Source: CAYWNA01 sp964459305
GTDB taxonomy: Bacteria; Planctomycetota; Planctomycetia; Pirellulales; Pirellulaceae
NCBI GenBank assembly: GCA_964459305.1
Contig: CAYWNA010000333.1
Location: forward strand, 1-12,815
Reading direction: 5' to 3'
Length of the DNA: 12,815 bases
Shown here: positions 1 to 6,572 of the stretch, piece by piece
Numbering within the stretch: the first letter of the stretch is position 1
Layout: every line of letters starts with the position of its first letter
Notes under the pieces: generated by a model
The model's input: the letters and a program-made list of their open reading frames with translations, nothing else
Databases searched by the model: none
What the model was told of the DNA's origin: nothing
Program-made: the position numbers and the translations under genes

Positions 1-1
1 G

Positions 2-1396
2 TGTCTGTTGGCCAATTTGCGCACCACCGGACGGCTCGGCTTTCGCGGAGGCCGTATCGACGTCGACCCGCTCGGCCAGCAAGGTTGGCAGCCATATTTT
101 CGGCGGCGAACGATCAACCCTCATCCCCACTACGAGTCCTACCTGTGGGCTTGCTTCCTTTGGGCGTACCAGCAGACCGGTTACGAGCTGTTCTACCAAC
201 GGGCAGAGAGTGCGCTGCGCATCACGATGCAAGGTTACACCGACGGCTGGCGATGGACCAACGGTGTGGCGCAGGAAAAAGCCAGAATCCTGTTGCCGCT
301 TGCCTGGCTGGTGCGAGTCAAGGATACACCCGAGCATCGGGCATGGCTACGTCAGGCGGTGGATGGTCTGTTGGCTCTGCAAGAGCCTTGCGGGGCAATC
401 CGCGAAGAACTTGGCATTCCGGGTCGAGGCCAATATCCACCGCCATCATCGAACGAGGCCTACGGCACGAACGAGGCATCCTTGATTCAGCAGAACGGCG
501 ACCCCATCAGCGATTTGCTTTACACGACCAACTTCGCCTACCTCGGCCTGCACGAGGCGGCTGCGGCCACGGGCGATGAAGACATTTTGAACGCGGAAGG
601 CAAGCTGACTGAATTCCTTTGCCGCATCCAGGTCCACAGCACGACTCAGCCATCCTTGGACGGCGGCTGGTTCCGCGCGTTCGACTTCGGGCGTTGGGAA
701 CATTGGGGCAGCAACGCCGATGCCGGCTGGGGTGCCTGGGCCATCGAAAGCGGCTGGACCCAGGGCTGGATCACCTCGGTGCTGGCCATGCGGCGAATGG
801 AAACCTCCCTCTGGGACCTGACCCAAGGCAGCACGATTGAAAAGCACTTCGACCCACTGCGCCGCCAAATGCTGCCCGACGATGTGTTGGCGGCCCCGGA
901 ATCGGACCGCATGCAGCATGAGGCGGTTGGCAAAACGGTCAAGCTGGCCACACCCATCGATCCCCGGTATCCCGGCGGCGGTCCGGCGGGGTTGGTCGAT
1001 GGGTTCCAGGGAATTGCTGATCACACGGCGCCGGAGTGGCTGGGGCTGGAAGGGCTTGACCTAGTGGCGACCATCGATCTTGGCAAACCGACAGATATCA
1101 GCAAGCTCGGGGCTGCGTTCCTTCAGTCGACGGGCGTTGGGGTCTTCTTGCCTCGGCGTGTCGAGTTTGCGGTGTCCGGCGACGGCAACACATTCAAAAC
1201 GTTGGCAACGGTCTCACCGAAGATACCCGAGCGCGAGCCCGGACCTTTGAGAGCCGTGCTGATCGCCGACCAGCTGGATACCCAAACCCGGTACGTTCGT
1301 GTGCACGCCGAAAACATCGGTCAGGTCCCCGACTGGCACCGCGCCGCGGGACGACGAGCATGGTTGTTCGTGGATGAGCTTCTGCTGAATCCGTAG
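2..1396 (+). CDS. Glycosidase-like alpha/alpha-toroid protein with C-terminal F5/8-type C domain (5' partial)
   Basis: The frame is open to the left edge, so the N-terminus is missing; the TTG at base 8 is probably an internal codon. Counting from base 8, 462 residues are visible. Residues 1 to about 270 are rich in Trp, Tyr and helical pairs (SYLWACFLWAYQQTGYE, WTNGVAQEKARILLPLAW, WEHWGSNADAGWGAWAIE), the texture of six-hairpin glycosidases and uronyl hydrolases. Residues about 315-462 look like a discoidin-like beta-sandwich: IDLGKPTDISKLGAAFLQ, RRVEFAVSGDGNTF, RYVRVHAENIG and the closing AWLFVDELLLNP, a pattern known at the C-termini of hexosaminidases and other secreted glycan enzymes. 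Such domains bind carbohydrate or position the enzyme. The exact family and substrate are not recognisable, and no catalytic acid can be assigned with confidence. The protein could be a non-catalytic relative. The gene ends with TAG, and the next stretch is non-coding. Confidence 0.75.
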   Translation, partial: CLLANLRTTGRLGFRGGRIDVDPLGQQGWQPYFRRRTINPHPHYESYLWACFLWAYQQTGYELFYQRAESALRITMQGYTDGWRWTNGVAQEKARILLPLAWLVRVKDTPEHRAWLRQAVDGLLALQEPCGAIREELGIPGRGQYPPPSSNEAYGTNEASLIQQNGDPISDLLYTTNFAYLGLHEAAAATGDEDILNAEGKLTEFLCRIQVHSTTQPSLDGGWFRAFDFGRWEHWGSNADAGWGAWAIESGWTQGWITSVLAMRRMETSLWDLTQGSTIEKHFDPLRRQMLPDDVLAAPESDRMQHEAVGKTVKLATPIDPRYPGGGPAGLVDGFQGIADHTAPEWLGLEGLDLVATIDLGKPTDISKLGAAFLQSTGVGVFLPRRVEFAVSGDGNTFKTLATVSPKIPEREPGPLRAVLIADQLDTQTRYVRVHAENIGQVPDWHRAAGRRAWLFVDELLLNP

Positions 1397-1488
1397 CGAA
1401 TGACGCGGCAGCAGGCCGCATCCAAGATCTGGGGAGCAGGCGAGCACGGTTACGTTGCTTACGTTGCCGCCCGGATGACATCGAGACA

Positions 1489-1503
1489 CTCGCCGCGGGC
1501 GAG
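1489..1503 (+). terminator. GC hairpin downstream of glycosidase gene
   Basis: A perfect 6-bp stem (CTCGCC/GGCGAG) closes a 3-base GCG loop. It is the first stable hairpin after the stop codon at 1396. No U-tract follows, so it is not a standard intrinsic terminator; it may only protect the transcript 3' end. Confidence 0.25.
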
Positions 1504-1650
1504 AGTTCGTCGGCGAAATCAAAGAGCTGCGTCCCCTTTTTGTTTCCGGTTCGCACCATTGTCCACACAGACCCATCGATGCTTGATTTCTTCGGCGGTC
1601 GCCACAGAAGCGATTGCAGAGCACAAAAAAAGAATGATCCCGTGTCTCAT

Positions 1651-1712
1651 ACCTGTGCAGGTTAGCAGATCGCGTTTCGTTGCGTAGGTGGGGCGACCTG
1701 TGCAGGTTAGCA
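1651..1712. repeat. Two 17-bp direct repeats with near-palindromic core
   Basis: The sequence ACCTGTGCAGGTTAGCA occurs at 1651-1667 and again, identical, at 1696-1712. The copies start 45 bp apart. Each contains the interrupted palindrome ACCTG-TG-CAGGT. No intact gene overlaps them. Paired identical near-palindromes about four helical turns apart could be operators for a dimeric regulator, or the remains of a short duplication. They lie at the degraded 3' end of the minus-strand pseudogene, so duplication during decay is also possible. Confidence 0.6.
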
Positions 1713-1719
1713 AGAGGCT

Positions 1720-2026
1720 GATTCTGCCTTCGGGCGATGTGACTGGTGCGCTTTTGCAGGCTGGAATCGACTGTCTGGAGAACTTGTCATTCTGAGCCAC
1801 CGTCACTCGAAGAAGCTGCAAAATAGTGCATCGACCGCTGAATTCGATGATCGCGAGCGATTGCGTCCAACTTGGGCTTGCGGGTGCTGTGATCCCACGC
1901 CCACGAGCACATCTTCTGTGGATGAATGCCAACGCTTTTGGGATCAAAAAGTTCGCCTCCGCTGATACCCAACAATCTCCAACTGTGCCCTTCGTATCCA
2001 AAACCGTCTTGGAATTGAGCCGTCAC
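1720..2026 (-). pseudogene. Frameshifted remnant of a small conserved hypothetical protein
   Basis: On the minus strand a GTG at 2026-2024 follows an AGGTGA-type ribosome binding site and opens MTAQFQDGFGYEGHSW, then LLGISGGELFDPKSVGIHP. From memory this matches the start of a widespread hypothetical family of about 150 residues (start MTAQF, then a GISEGELFDP-like block and a block like CTACWRGY). After KMCSWAW the similarity is lost in this frame, and the ORF stops at 1787. The neighbouring frame continues with LAIIEFSGRCTILQLLRVTV and reads to about 1720, which resembles the beta-strand after the Cys-Trp block. I read this as a gene broken by at least one frameshift and missing its C-terminal half. 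The function of the intact family is unknown to me. The exact 3' limit is approximate. Confidence 0.45.
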
Positions 2027-2545
2027 CGAGTCACCTCTGTAATCTTTTGCCGCTCGATGCTGCCCGTGGAGTCAAGATACTCAGCCGAACTCGTGGTTAC
2101 GCTTCTATTACTACATGCTGGATCGTCACCCCGCAGGCCATCGGTGCCGCGGGAGGTTACTTTACACGCCAACACCGGCAAATGGGAGTCGTCGCAGGTC
2201 TGGCCATCCTGGAACCGACTCTATGAAACTGATCTGTCTCTGCCCAGCTTGTGGTCATGTACCGCAGCCGCTGGAAAACGCTATCGCGTGTTTCGAAGCG
2301 CAAGATAATCCGGCGGCGGGTGTGGATTCGAACCGGGCAGCTGGCGGCTAGGTCCGCGCCAGGCGGCCCACGTTGGCGCACTTCGCGGCCGGGGGTGGAC
2401 GCGGAACAGAAACGCCGGGGGCGAAGACGGGGCGACACGGCGGGAATTGGGGGGCGTGTGCGTCAATAATAGAACTGCGCCGTCAGGTGTCGCGTGGAGT
2501 TCGACGGAGCAGCACTTTCGCGGGATTGGCCGTTCCGCTGTTTTC
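2027..2545. other. Gene-free stretch between pseudogene and lipoprotein gene
   Basis: No ORF with clear protein character is present. The only item of note is a 42-codon plus-strand frame at 2223-2351, listed separately. The GC content rises sharply near 2310-2460. I see no tRNA, terminator or repeat that I can support. Confidence 0.4.
2223..2351 (+). CDS. Possible 42-residue ORF with a Cys-rich start
   Basis: An ATG at 2223 opens a frame beginning MKLICLCPACGHVPQPLENA and ending at TAG 2349-2351. The C-x-C-x-x-C-G-H arrangement resembles half of a zinc ribbon, but no second Cys pair follows and there is no ribosome binding site of note. It may be a fragment of a larger zinc-binding protein or simply chance in GC-rich DNA. 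I do not recognise it. Confidence 0.15.
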   Translation: MKLICLCPACGHVPQPLENAIACFEAQDNPAAGVDSNRAAGG

Positions 2546-3766
2546 TCACGGACCGACCGGCAAGGTCAGCACTGGTCTGTCTGCCACCGCACCGGCAGAT
2601 CGGGCCTGGAAGAGCGCGGAGAAAAGCATCAGCGTTCGTTTTGATGCATGGTCGTCGTCGGCGACGTAGTACCAGTGGTCACGATACTTGAGCGCGATGG
2701 CAAACGAATTGGGGCGATGCTTCGAGACACACACACTCAAGAGGTCCCCCACGACCATTGCCCAGTCGAACGCGATGCCGTCGAAGTTGCACGTCATTGC
2801 CGCCACGCCCGTTTCCACGTGCTTGGCTGGCACGCGAACACCCTTCGACATCAGGAACATCATATCGAGAATAGACCTCGTCGCGACGTGGATTTCCTCC
2901 ATGCCATTTGGTGTCTGCAATGCTTCGATATGGTTCCCAGCGTCCGGCACCAGCGGATAGGATAGTCTACCCGGCGTGAGTCGGAGCAATCGCCGCAACT
3001 GGGCGACACGGGGATCGCCCTCCGCCGTCGCGGCGACTCGCAATGACAATACCTTCTTCTTCCGGCTCAGGGCGTATCCCTCTTCGCTCGCGCGCGAATT
3101 CAACTCAAGACCGGCACTCACCGCATCTATCACTTCTGTGAGGGATGGTTTGTCCAGAGGCACAGTCGCGCAGACGGGGTCCCGCTGTTCCTCGATGGTC
3201 AGCTCGATCATGTTCGCATCCCGGAGTTCCTCGAGCAGTTGCGTTAGCATGTGGAACTCCGCGAACTCCGGCGGATACTCCGGTACGGGTCCCCCTCCGC
3301 TCTCAGCATTCTCGATGCCGTTGATGCGTTTGACCGCGAGTCGCAAAACCCGATTGAGGTCCCAGTCCATCGTGGACAGTATCGCCAGCACCTCGATGTC
3401 GATGGGCTGCAGAAGTGTCTCGGAAAAGTCCGCACCCTTCTGGGGCGTGTAGACCGTGGTTGGCCGATCGACCACCGAGACGTCGCCGCGCCCAAAGTAA
3501 CCAGGAGTAGTGCCCTTGGCGACTTCTGCATTCACTCCGGCCGTCCCCCCCGCCGTGAACTGGGTGGTGATTCCCGAGACAGCAAGGAACGTCGGGTTTT
3601 CGTCGTATCGCATGCGAACTAGGTTCAGGAGCAGTTCTTCCTCATTGGTCCGCTTTAGTGCGGCGTTGTATCGGGCGCGTGTGTGGCGCAGCCCGGCCGG
3701 TCCCAGGCAGCCGACAACTGCCATGGCCGTCAGGGCGAACAGAACACAGGTACTACAGCGGAACAT
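2546..3766 (-). CDS. Predicted lipoprotein of unknown function
   Basis: This is a 406-residue protein from the ATG at 3766. The frame extends 22 codons further upstream to 3832, but the inner start places a lipoprotein signal directly at the N-terminus: MFRCSTC, a hydrophobic stretch, then lipobox VVGC with Cys20. The mature protein should therefore be anchored to a membrane on the outside of the cytoplasm. A striking block follows at residues about 38-60 (RTNEEELLLNLVRMRYDEN, then PTFLAVSGI), a motif I have seen in uncharacterised proteobacterial and planctomycete lipoproteins but cannot name. The middle (about 140-280) is helical and charged. The end (HWYYVADDD, then LMLFSALFQARS) looks like the start of a small fold. 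No catalytic motif is visible. It is divergent from the App1-like gene. A TATAGT hexamer at 3857-3852 could be its -10 box, but no good -35 accompanies it. Confidence 0.8.
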   Translation of the reverse strand: MFRCSTCVLFALTAMAVVGCLGPAGLRHTRARYNAALKRTNEEELLLNLVRMRYDENPTFLAVSGITTQFTAGGTAGVNAEVAKGTTPGYFGRGDVSVVDRPTTVYTPQKGADFSETLLQPIDIEVLAILSTMDWDLNRVLRLAVKRINGIENAESGGGPVPEYPPEFAEFHMLTQLLEELRDANMIELTIEEQRDPVCATVPLDKPSLTEVIDAVSAGLELNSRASEEGYALSRKKKVLSLRVAATAEGDPRVAQLRRLLRLTPGRLSYPLVPDAGNHIEALQTPNGMEEIHVATRSILDMMFLMSKGVRVPAKHVETGVAAMTCNFDGIAFDWAMVVGDLLSVCVSKHRPNSFAIALKYRDHWYYVADDDHASKRTLMLFSALFQARSAGAVADRPVLTLPVGP

Positions 3767-3946
3767 CTGGGAATCGCGGCCAGAGAAAAATGGCGCAAAG
3801 CGCACAACCCGGTATTCCCCCGTAATCGGCATTCTCGCCGCAAGTTCTTTAACTATAAGTTTCGGAGCATGATTTCATTCGGTATCGAAATCCTCTGCCA
3901 TGCAGGGCAGTTCCTCTCCACCGGTTCTTTTGGGGAGTAGCCTTCC

Positions 3947-3975
3947 TTCTCAACCTCACCGCCGAATGCTAAAAT
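3947..3975 (+). promoter_or_regulatory. Putative sigma70-type promoter of the App1-like gene
   Basis: TTCTCA (3947-3952, 4 of 6 matches to TTGACA) and TAAAAT (3970-3975, 5 of 6 to TATAAT) are separated by an ideal 17 bases. Transcription would begin near 3982, leaving a leader of about 100 bases before the ATG at 4085. The -10 box lies inside a tandem duplication of AATGCTAA (3965-3980), so the duplication may have created it. Confidence 0.4.
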
Positions 3976-4084
3976 GCTAAGGCCGAGGCGCTTGGGACGT
4001 ACGGCCTTGCCGGTGACTGACGGTCGCTATCGGGCTTGCGTGCGTTGGCCACCAGGCCGCCGACTCTTGAACGGGGGAGTTTCG

Positions 4085-5281
4085 ATGCGAGCTGTTTTTT
4101 CTCTCTTTGCAAGGATTGGACTACTGGCCACTATCGCGACCGGCACAGGTTGTTCTCCGGAAGCTGCCCGCCCAAAGAAGGATAAGACCGCGAGCCAGGA
4201 GATGTCCGCGGCAACGTCGGACATCAGCAGCGACGAGGACGTCGTCTTCTTTCCCACCTGTGCCCATCTCGACGACGATGGCAAGACGTGGACCGTTCCG
4301 ATACACGGGATCATTTACGAACCCGAGGTAGATTCTCAAACACGCAACTCGATGGTGACCGCGATCGGTCGGATGCTCCAGGTCCAAGCTGGCACACCGG
4401 AAGGGGGAAACCTGGATCGCCGGGTGCGCCTTTTCCTGGTCGACAACGAACGCGGACAAGACATCTCCGTTCGCATCGGCCGGAAGGTGTACGAGGTCGG
4501 CACCTCGGAACCCAACGGACACTTTCAAGGAAAGATTCGCCTTTCTGCCACGGGAATAGAGCACCTGCTCGACAATCAAGAAACCGACGACGGCTCTCTT
4601 TCCTTTGAAGCCGTTACTCGCAAGTTGGACGATCGACTCTTCGCTGGCCGCGTGCAACTAATCGGCCGGACGGGGCTGTCGATCATCTCGGACATCGACG
4701 ACACGATCAAGCACAGCCAGGTCGGCGACCACAAGGCCGTTCTGGCCAATACGTTCCTGCGCAAGTTTAAGCCGGTGCCGGGCATGCCGGAGCTGTATCG
4801 CGACTGTGCCCAAAACGGGATGGTCTTTCATTATGTCTCCGGCAGCCCATGGCAACTCTACCTGCCGCTGGCGAAGTTCCTCCGCGACGAAAGGCTGCCG
4901 CTCGGCTCGTTTCACTTGAAGTACTTTCGCCTGAAGGACCCGTCGGCGCTCGGCCTGCTGCAGTCCCAGGAGGCGACGAAGCTTCGGGCGATCGAGCCGA
5001 TCATGGCGGCCTTTCCCAAGCGGCGGTTCATCCTGATCGGCGACTCCGGCGAACAGGACCCGGAAATCTACGCCAAGGTCGCCCGAGGGTCCGGCGAACA
5101 GGTGGTGGCGATTTTCATCCGCAACGTCACCGGCGAGAAGACCGACGACGCCCGCTTCCAGGCGGTGCGGAAAGGCCTCGATGACGTGCGCTTCAGACTG
5201 TTCGATCGGCCCGAGGAACTCCGCCCGGTTGTCGAGGAAATAGGCCGCCTTTATGGAACGCGGCCGGAACGGAAACCTTGA
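4085..5281 (+). CDS. Exported App1-like (DUF2183) HAD-family phosphatase
   Basis: This is a 398-residue protein. An upstream ATG at 3974 is in frame, but the ATG at 4085 has a strong ribosome binding site (GGGGGAG, 4073-4079, 5 bases away) and begins with a signal sequence ending TGTGC (Cys23), possibly a non-canonical lipobox. Residues about 55-185 form the N-terminal domain seen in bacterial App1-like proteins (WTVPIHGIIYEPE). The C-terminal half carries the DUF2183 catalytic signatures: ISDIDDTIKHSQ with Asp203 and Asp205 as the HAD DxDxT pair, YVSGSPWQLYLPL with Ser252 as motif II, HLKYFRLKD, and FILIGDSGEQDPEIY with Asp320 as motif IV. Yeast App1 dephosphorylates phosphatidate to diacylglycerol. 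For bacterial homologues the substrate is not established, so a phospholipid or other phosphomonoester is inferred. Export of a HAD phosphatase fits action at an envelope membrane. The motif set is complete, so it is probably active. Confidence 0.88.
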   Translation: MRAVFSLFARIGLLATIATGTGCSPEAARPKKDKTASQEMSAATSDISSDEDVVFFPTCAHLDDDGKTWTVPIHGIIYEPEVDSQTRNSMVTAIGRMLQVQAGTPEGGNLDRRVRLFLVDNERGQDISVRIGRKVYEVGTSEPNGHFQGKIRLSATGIEHLLDNQETDDGSLSFEAVTRKLDDRLFAGRVQLIGRTGLSIISDIDDTIKHSQVGDHKAVLANTFLRKFKPVPGMPELYRDCAQNGMVFHYVSGSPWQLYLPLAKFLRDERLPLGSFHLKYFRLKDPSALGLLQSQEATKLRAIEPIMAAFPKRRFILIGDSGEQDPEIYAKVARGSGEQVVAIFIRNVTGEKTDDARFQAVRKGLDDVRFRLFDRPEELRPVVEEIGRLYGTRPERKP

Positions 5282-5294
5282 GGTAACCGTTCGC

Positions 5295-5318
5295 GGGGAA
5301 ACCACTGGGCAATTCCCC
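5295..5318 (+). terminator. Hairpin just after the App1-like gene
   Basis: GGGGAA (5295-5300) pairs with TTCCCC (5313-5318) across a 12-base loop, 14 bases after the stop codon. There is no U-run, so it is a weak terminator candidate supported mainly by position. Confidence 0.3.
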
Positions 5319-5670
5319 ACTACCGAAACACTTCGTCTCTTGCACCAGTCCCCACCCCGATGCTTTCGGTTCCCCGAGAGGCGTCTGTTCAAATCCCTAC
5401 AGGTTCACCAAGCCGGCTCACGAATGGGCTGTGCTGTGGTAGTCCAACGATTCTTGCGCATTAAATCTGCCGCGCCAAGTCGTTGTCTACTTGATATTAC
5501 CGCGTTCTCCAAGCAAGCTGCATGCAGCACTTTGGACACGATGGAATCAGAAAATCTCCGAATTCCGTTAACGAAATCGCTGACGACGCACGTCTGCATG
5601 CGAATTAGTCCTTCGTGCCATAGATGTTCGAACGGGTGAAGGTGCCCCCCCAGTCCCTTTGTTCGAAGAC
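5319..5670. other. Gene-free stretch, nothing recognised
   Basis: Several frames are open, but none reads like protein, and composition is more AT-rich than in the neighbouring genes. A tRNA-like string near 5390-5408 (TTCAAATCCC followed by TTCACCA) does not fold and was rejected. Confidence 0.4.
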
Positions 5671-5725
5671 CGTCCGATCCGCTTCGCGAATGGGAATGTG
5701 ACTTTCCGGTTCGCGATAGCGGACG
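5671..5725. repeat. Extended imperfect inverted repeat (55 bases)
   Basis: The outer arms CGTCCG (5671-5676) and CGGACG (5720-5725) and the inner arms TCGCGAA (5684-5690) and TTCGCGA (5710-5716) pair in register, and GGAA/TTCC (5693-5696/5703-5706) pairs inside the loop. The left arm is 4 bases longer than the right. It lies in non-coding DNA and could be a structured RNA, a palindromic repeat or the end of a lost element. Confidence 0.5.
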
Positions 5726-5824
5726 GGAACTCCTATTAACCCGAACCGGGTCAAGAGGAGAGGAGAGACAACCGAGAGTTTGGCGATTCGAGAGCCGAAT
5801 TCGGGTGGTGGGTCGATTGGTGTA

Positions 5825-5866
5825 GTGTCTCCGTCGTGGAAACGGAGACAACTGCGTGAGAGACAC
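5825..5866. repeat. Perfect 9-bp hairpin with a competing partner
   Basis: TGTCTCCGT (5826-5834) pairs perfectly with ACGGAGACA (5842-5850) across the 7-base loop CGTGGAA. The same left arm, read as GTGTCTC (5825-5831), can instead pair with GAGACAC (5860-5866). Mutually exclusive hairpins are a feature of attenuators, but no gene starts immediately downstream on either strand. Confidence 0.5.
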
Positions 5867-5980
5867 CGAGCGACGTAGGTTGTTTCGTGGACTCGGGATT
5901 CAACGAGAAAAGCTAAGGCTGGGTCTCCTCGGATTTTCGTTAACCCGTGGGTCGCTTTTTGTTTCGCGACGGGATTTCGA

Positions 5981-6023
5981 GTTGCGTGGGCAGGATTCGA
6001 ATCTGCGACCTTGTGGTCATGAA
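5981..6023 (-). pseudogene. Decayed 3' half of a tRNA with CAU anticodon
   Basis: On the minus strand, from 6023 down to 5981, one can read an anticodon loop TTCATGA (anticodon CAT), the 3' anticodon-stem strand CCACA, variable loop AGGTC, T-arm GCAGA-TTCGAAT-CCTGC, then CCACGCA and discriminator A. The whole 3' half closely follows methionine/initiator-type tRNAs, whose 3' half typically reads AAGGTCGCAGGTTCGAATCC. The 5' half is not there: the bases before the loop (CTCCG) do not pair with CCACA, no TGCGTGG acceptor strand is found at the right distance, and the T-stem has an A-C mismatch. It is therefore a tRNA fragment, not a working tRNA. Such 3' halves are often left where an integrative element used a tRNA as its attachment site, but decay in place is equally possible. 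Confidence 0.55.
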
Positions 6024-6042
6024 CGGAGGCTCGGATCGACAC

Positions 6043-6070
6043 CTGGCGACTGAGGTATTCGACGCGCCAG
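6043..6070. repeat. Hairpin next to the tRNA remnant
   Basis: CTGGCG (6043-6048) pairs with CGCCAG (6065-6070) across a 16-base loop. It occupies the place where the 5' half of the tRNA would lie and may be a rearranged part of it. Confidence 0.35.
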
Positions 6071-6572
6071 TCCCACCATCTCGATCCTCTCTTGTTTCCA
6101 CTCTTTGGTAGATACGTCCACTCCCCCCCATCATGATCGCAACTGGTCAACGAGTCAATCGTTTCCTTGCGTGCTCAGGTGGCGCACACCGCTGACGTTT
6201 TTGAGTGCGCAAAAAGTGCTTGGGTCTGACACACTACGCGCCTTGGACCGAGCCCACACCTCGCACACAAGTCACGCTCCAGTCTCTCGCCAGAAGCGTA
6301 AGCTTGTATTGTCATGGAGTTAACCTAGCACCCTGTCGCTCGATCCACTCCTTGGCACCGCCGTGTCTGGGGACGGCCGTGTGTGGGGCAAGTTCCACTA
6401 GGCGGCTCATTGGATTGACTTCTAGTTGACCGCCCATTCAAATTCATGGCAGGGCCATTGCGGCTGACGGTCCGGCGCGGGATGAAATTGAACGGCTGCG
6501 CGGCGCTTTGTACGTTCAGCCGCGGTCGCCGAGCGAGAAGTGGGAAGCGGGTCATTGCATAGGAGCTGTCTT
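6071..6572. other. Gene-free leader region of the carbohydrate cluster
   Basis: No ORF of protein character is present. The stretch holds a candidate promoter (6415-6443) and the ribosome binding site AGGAG (6561-6565) of the next gene. Otherwise I see nothing supportable. Confidence 0.4.
6415..6443 (+). promoter_or_regulatory. Putative sigma70-type promoter of the carbohydrate cluster
   Basis: TTGACT (6415-6420, 5 of 6 matches) and TCAAAT (6438-6443, 4 of 6) are 17 bases apart. This would start transcription near 6450, about 120 bases before the isomerase-like gene. It is the best match I found in the leader, but such matches are common by chance. Confidence 0.35.

Larger units (their letters stand above)
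1397..1719. other. Gene-free stretch after the glycosidase gene
   Basis: No ORF here has convincing protein character. The stretch holds a 9-bp tandem duplication (TTACGTTGC twice, 1450-1467), a compact GC hairpin (1489-1503: CTCGCC, loop GCG, GGCGAG) about 90 bases after the stop codon, and the 17-bp direct repeats listed separately. The hairpin has no T-run after it, so it is only a weak candidate for ending the upstream transcript. Confidence 0.5.

Noticed and set aside
446..1024. 192-codon minus-strand frame
   Set aside because: It is a shadow of the glycosidase-like gene, with no recognisable domain.
1520..1545. AAAGAGCTGCGTCCCCTTTTTG, possible transposon-associated motif
   Set aside because: I recall similar strings near REP-associated transposases, but no transposase gene or paired copy is present here.
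2318..2345. Minus-strand GGTTCGAATCC resembling a tRNA T-loop
   Set aside because: The flanking bases cannot form the T-stem (only 2 of 5 pairs), and no acceptor or anticodon arm is found.
5384..5408. TTCAAATCCC followed by TTCACCA, like a tRNA 3' end
   Set aside because: The T-stem does not pair, and no matching 5' acceptor strand exists upstream.
5856..6053. Plus-strand ORF containing GQDSNLRPCGHE
   Set aside because: This phrase is a well-known spurious translation through the reverse of a tRNA sequence. It comes from the tRNA remnant.
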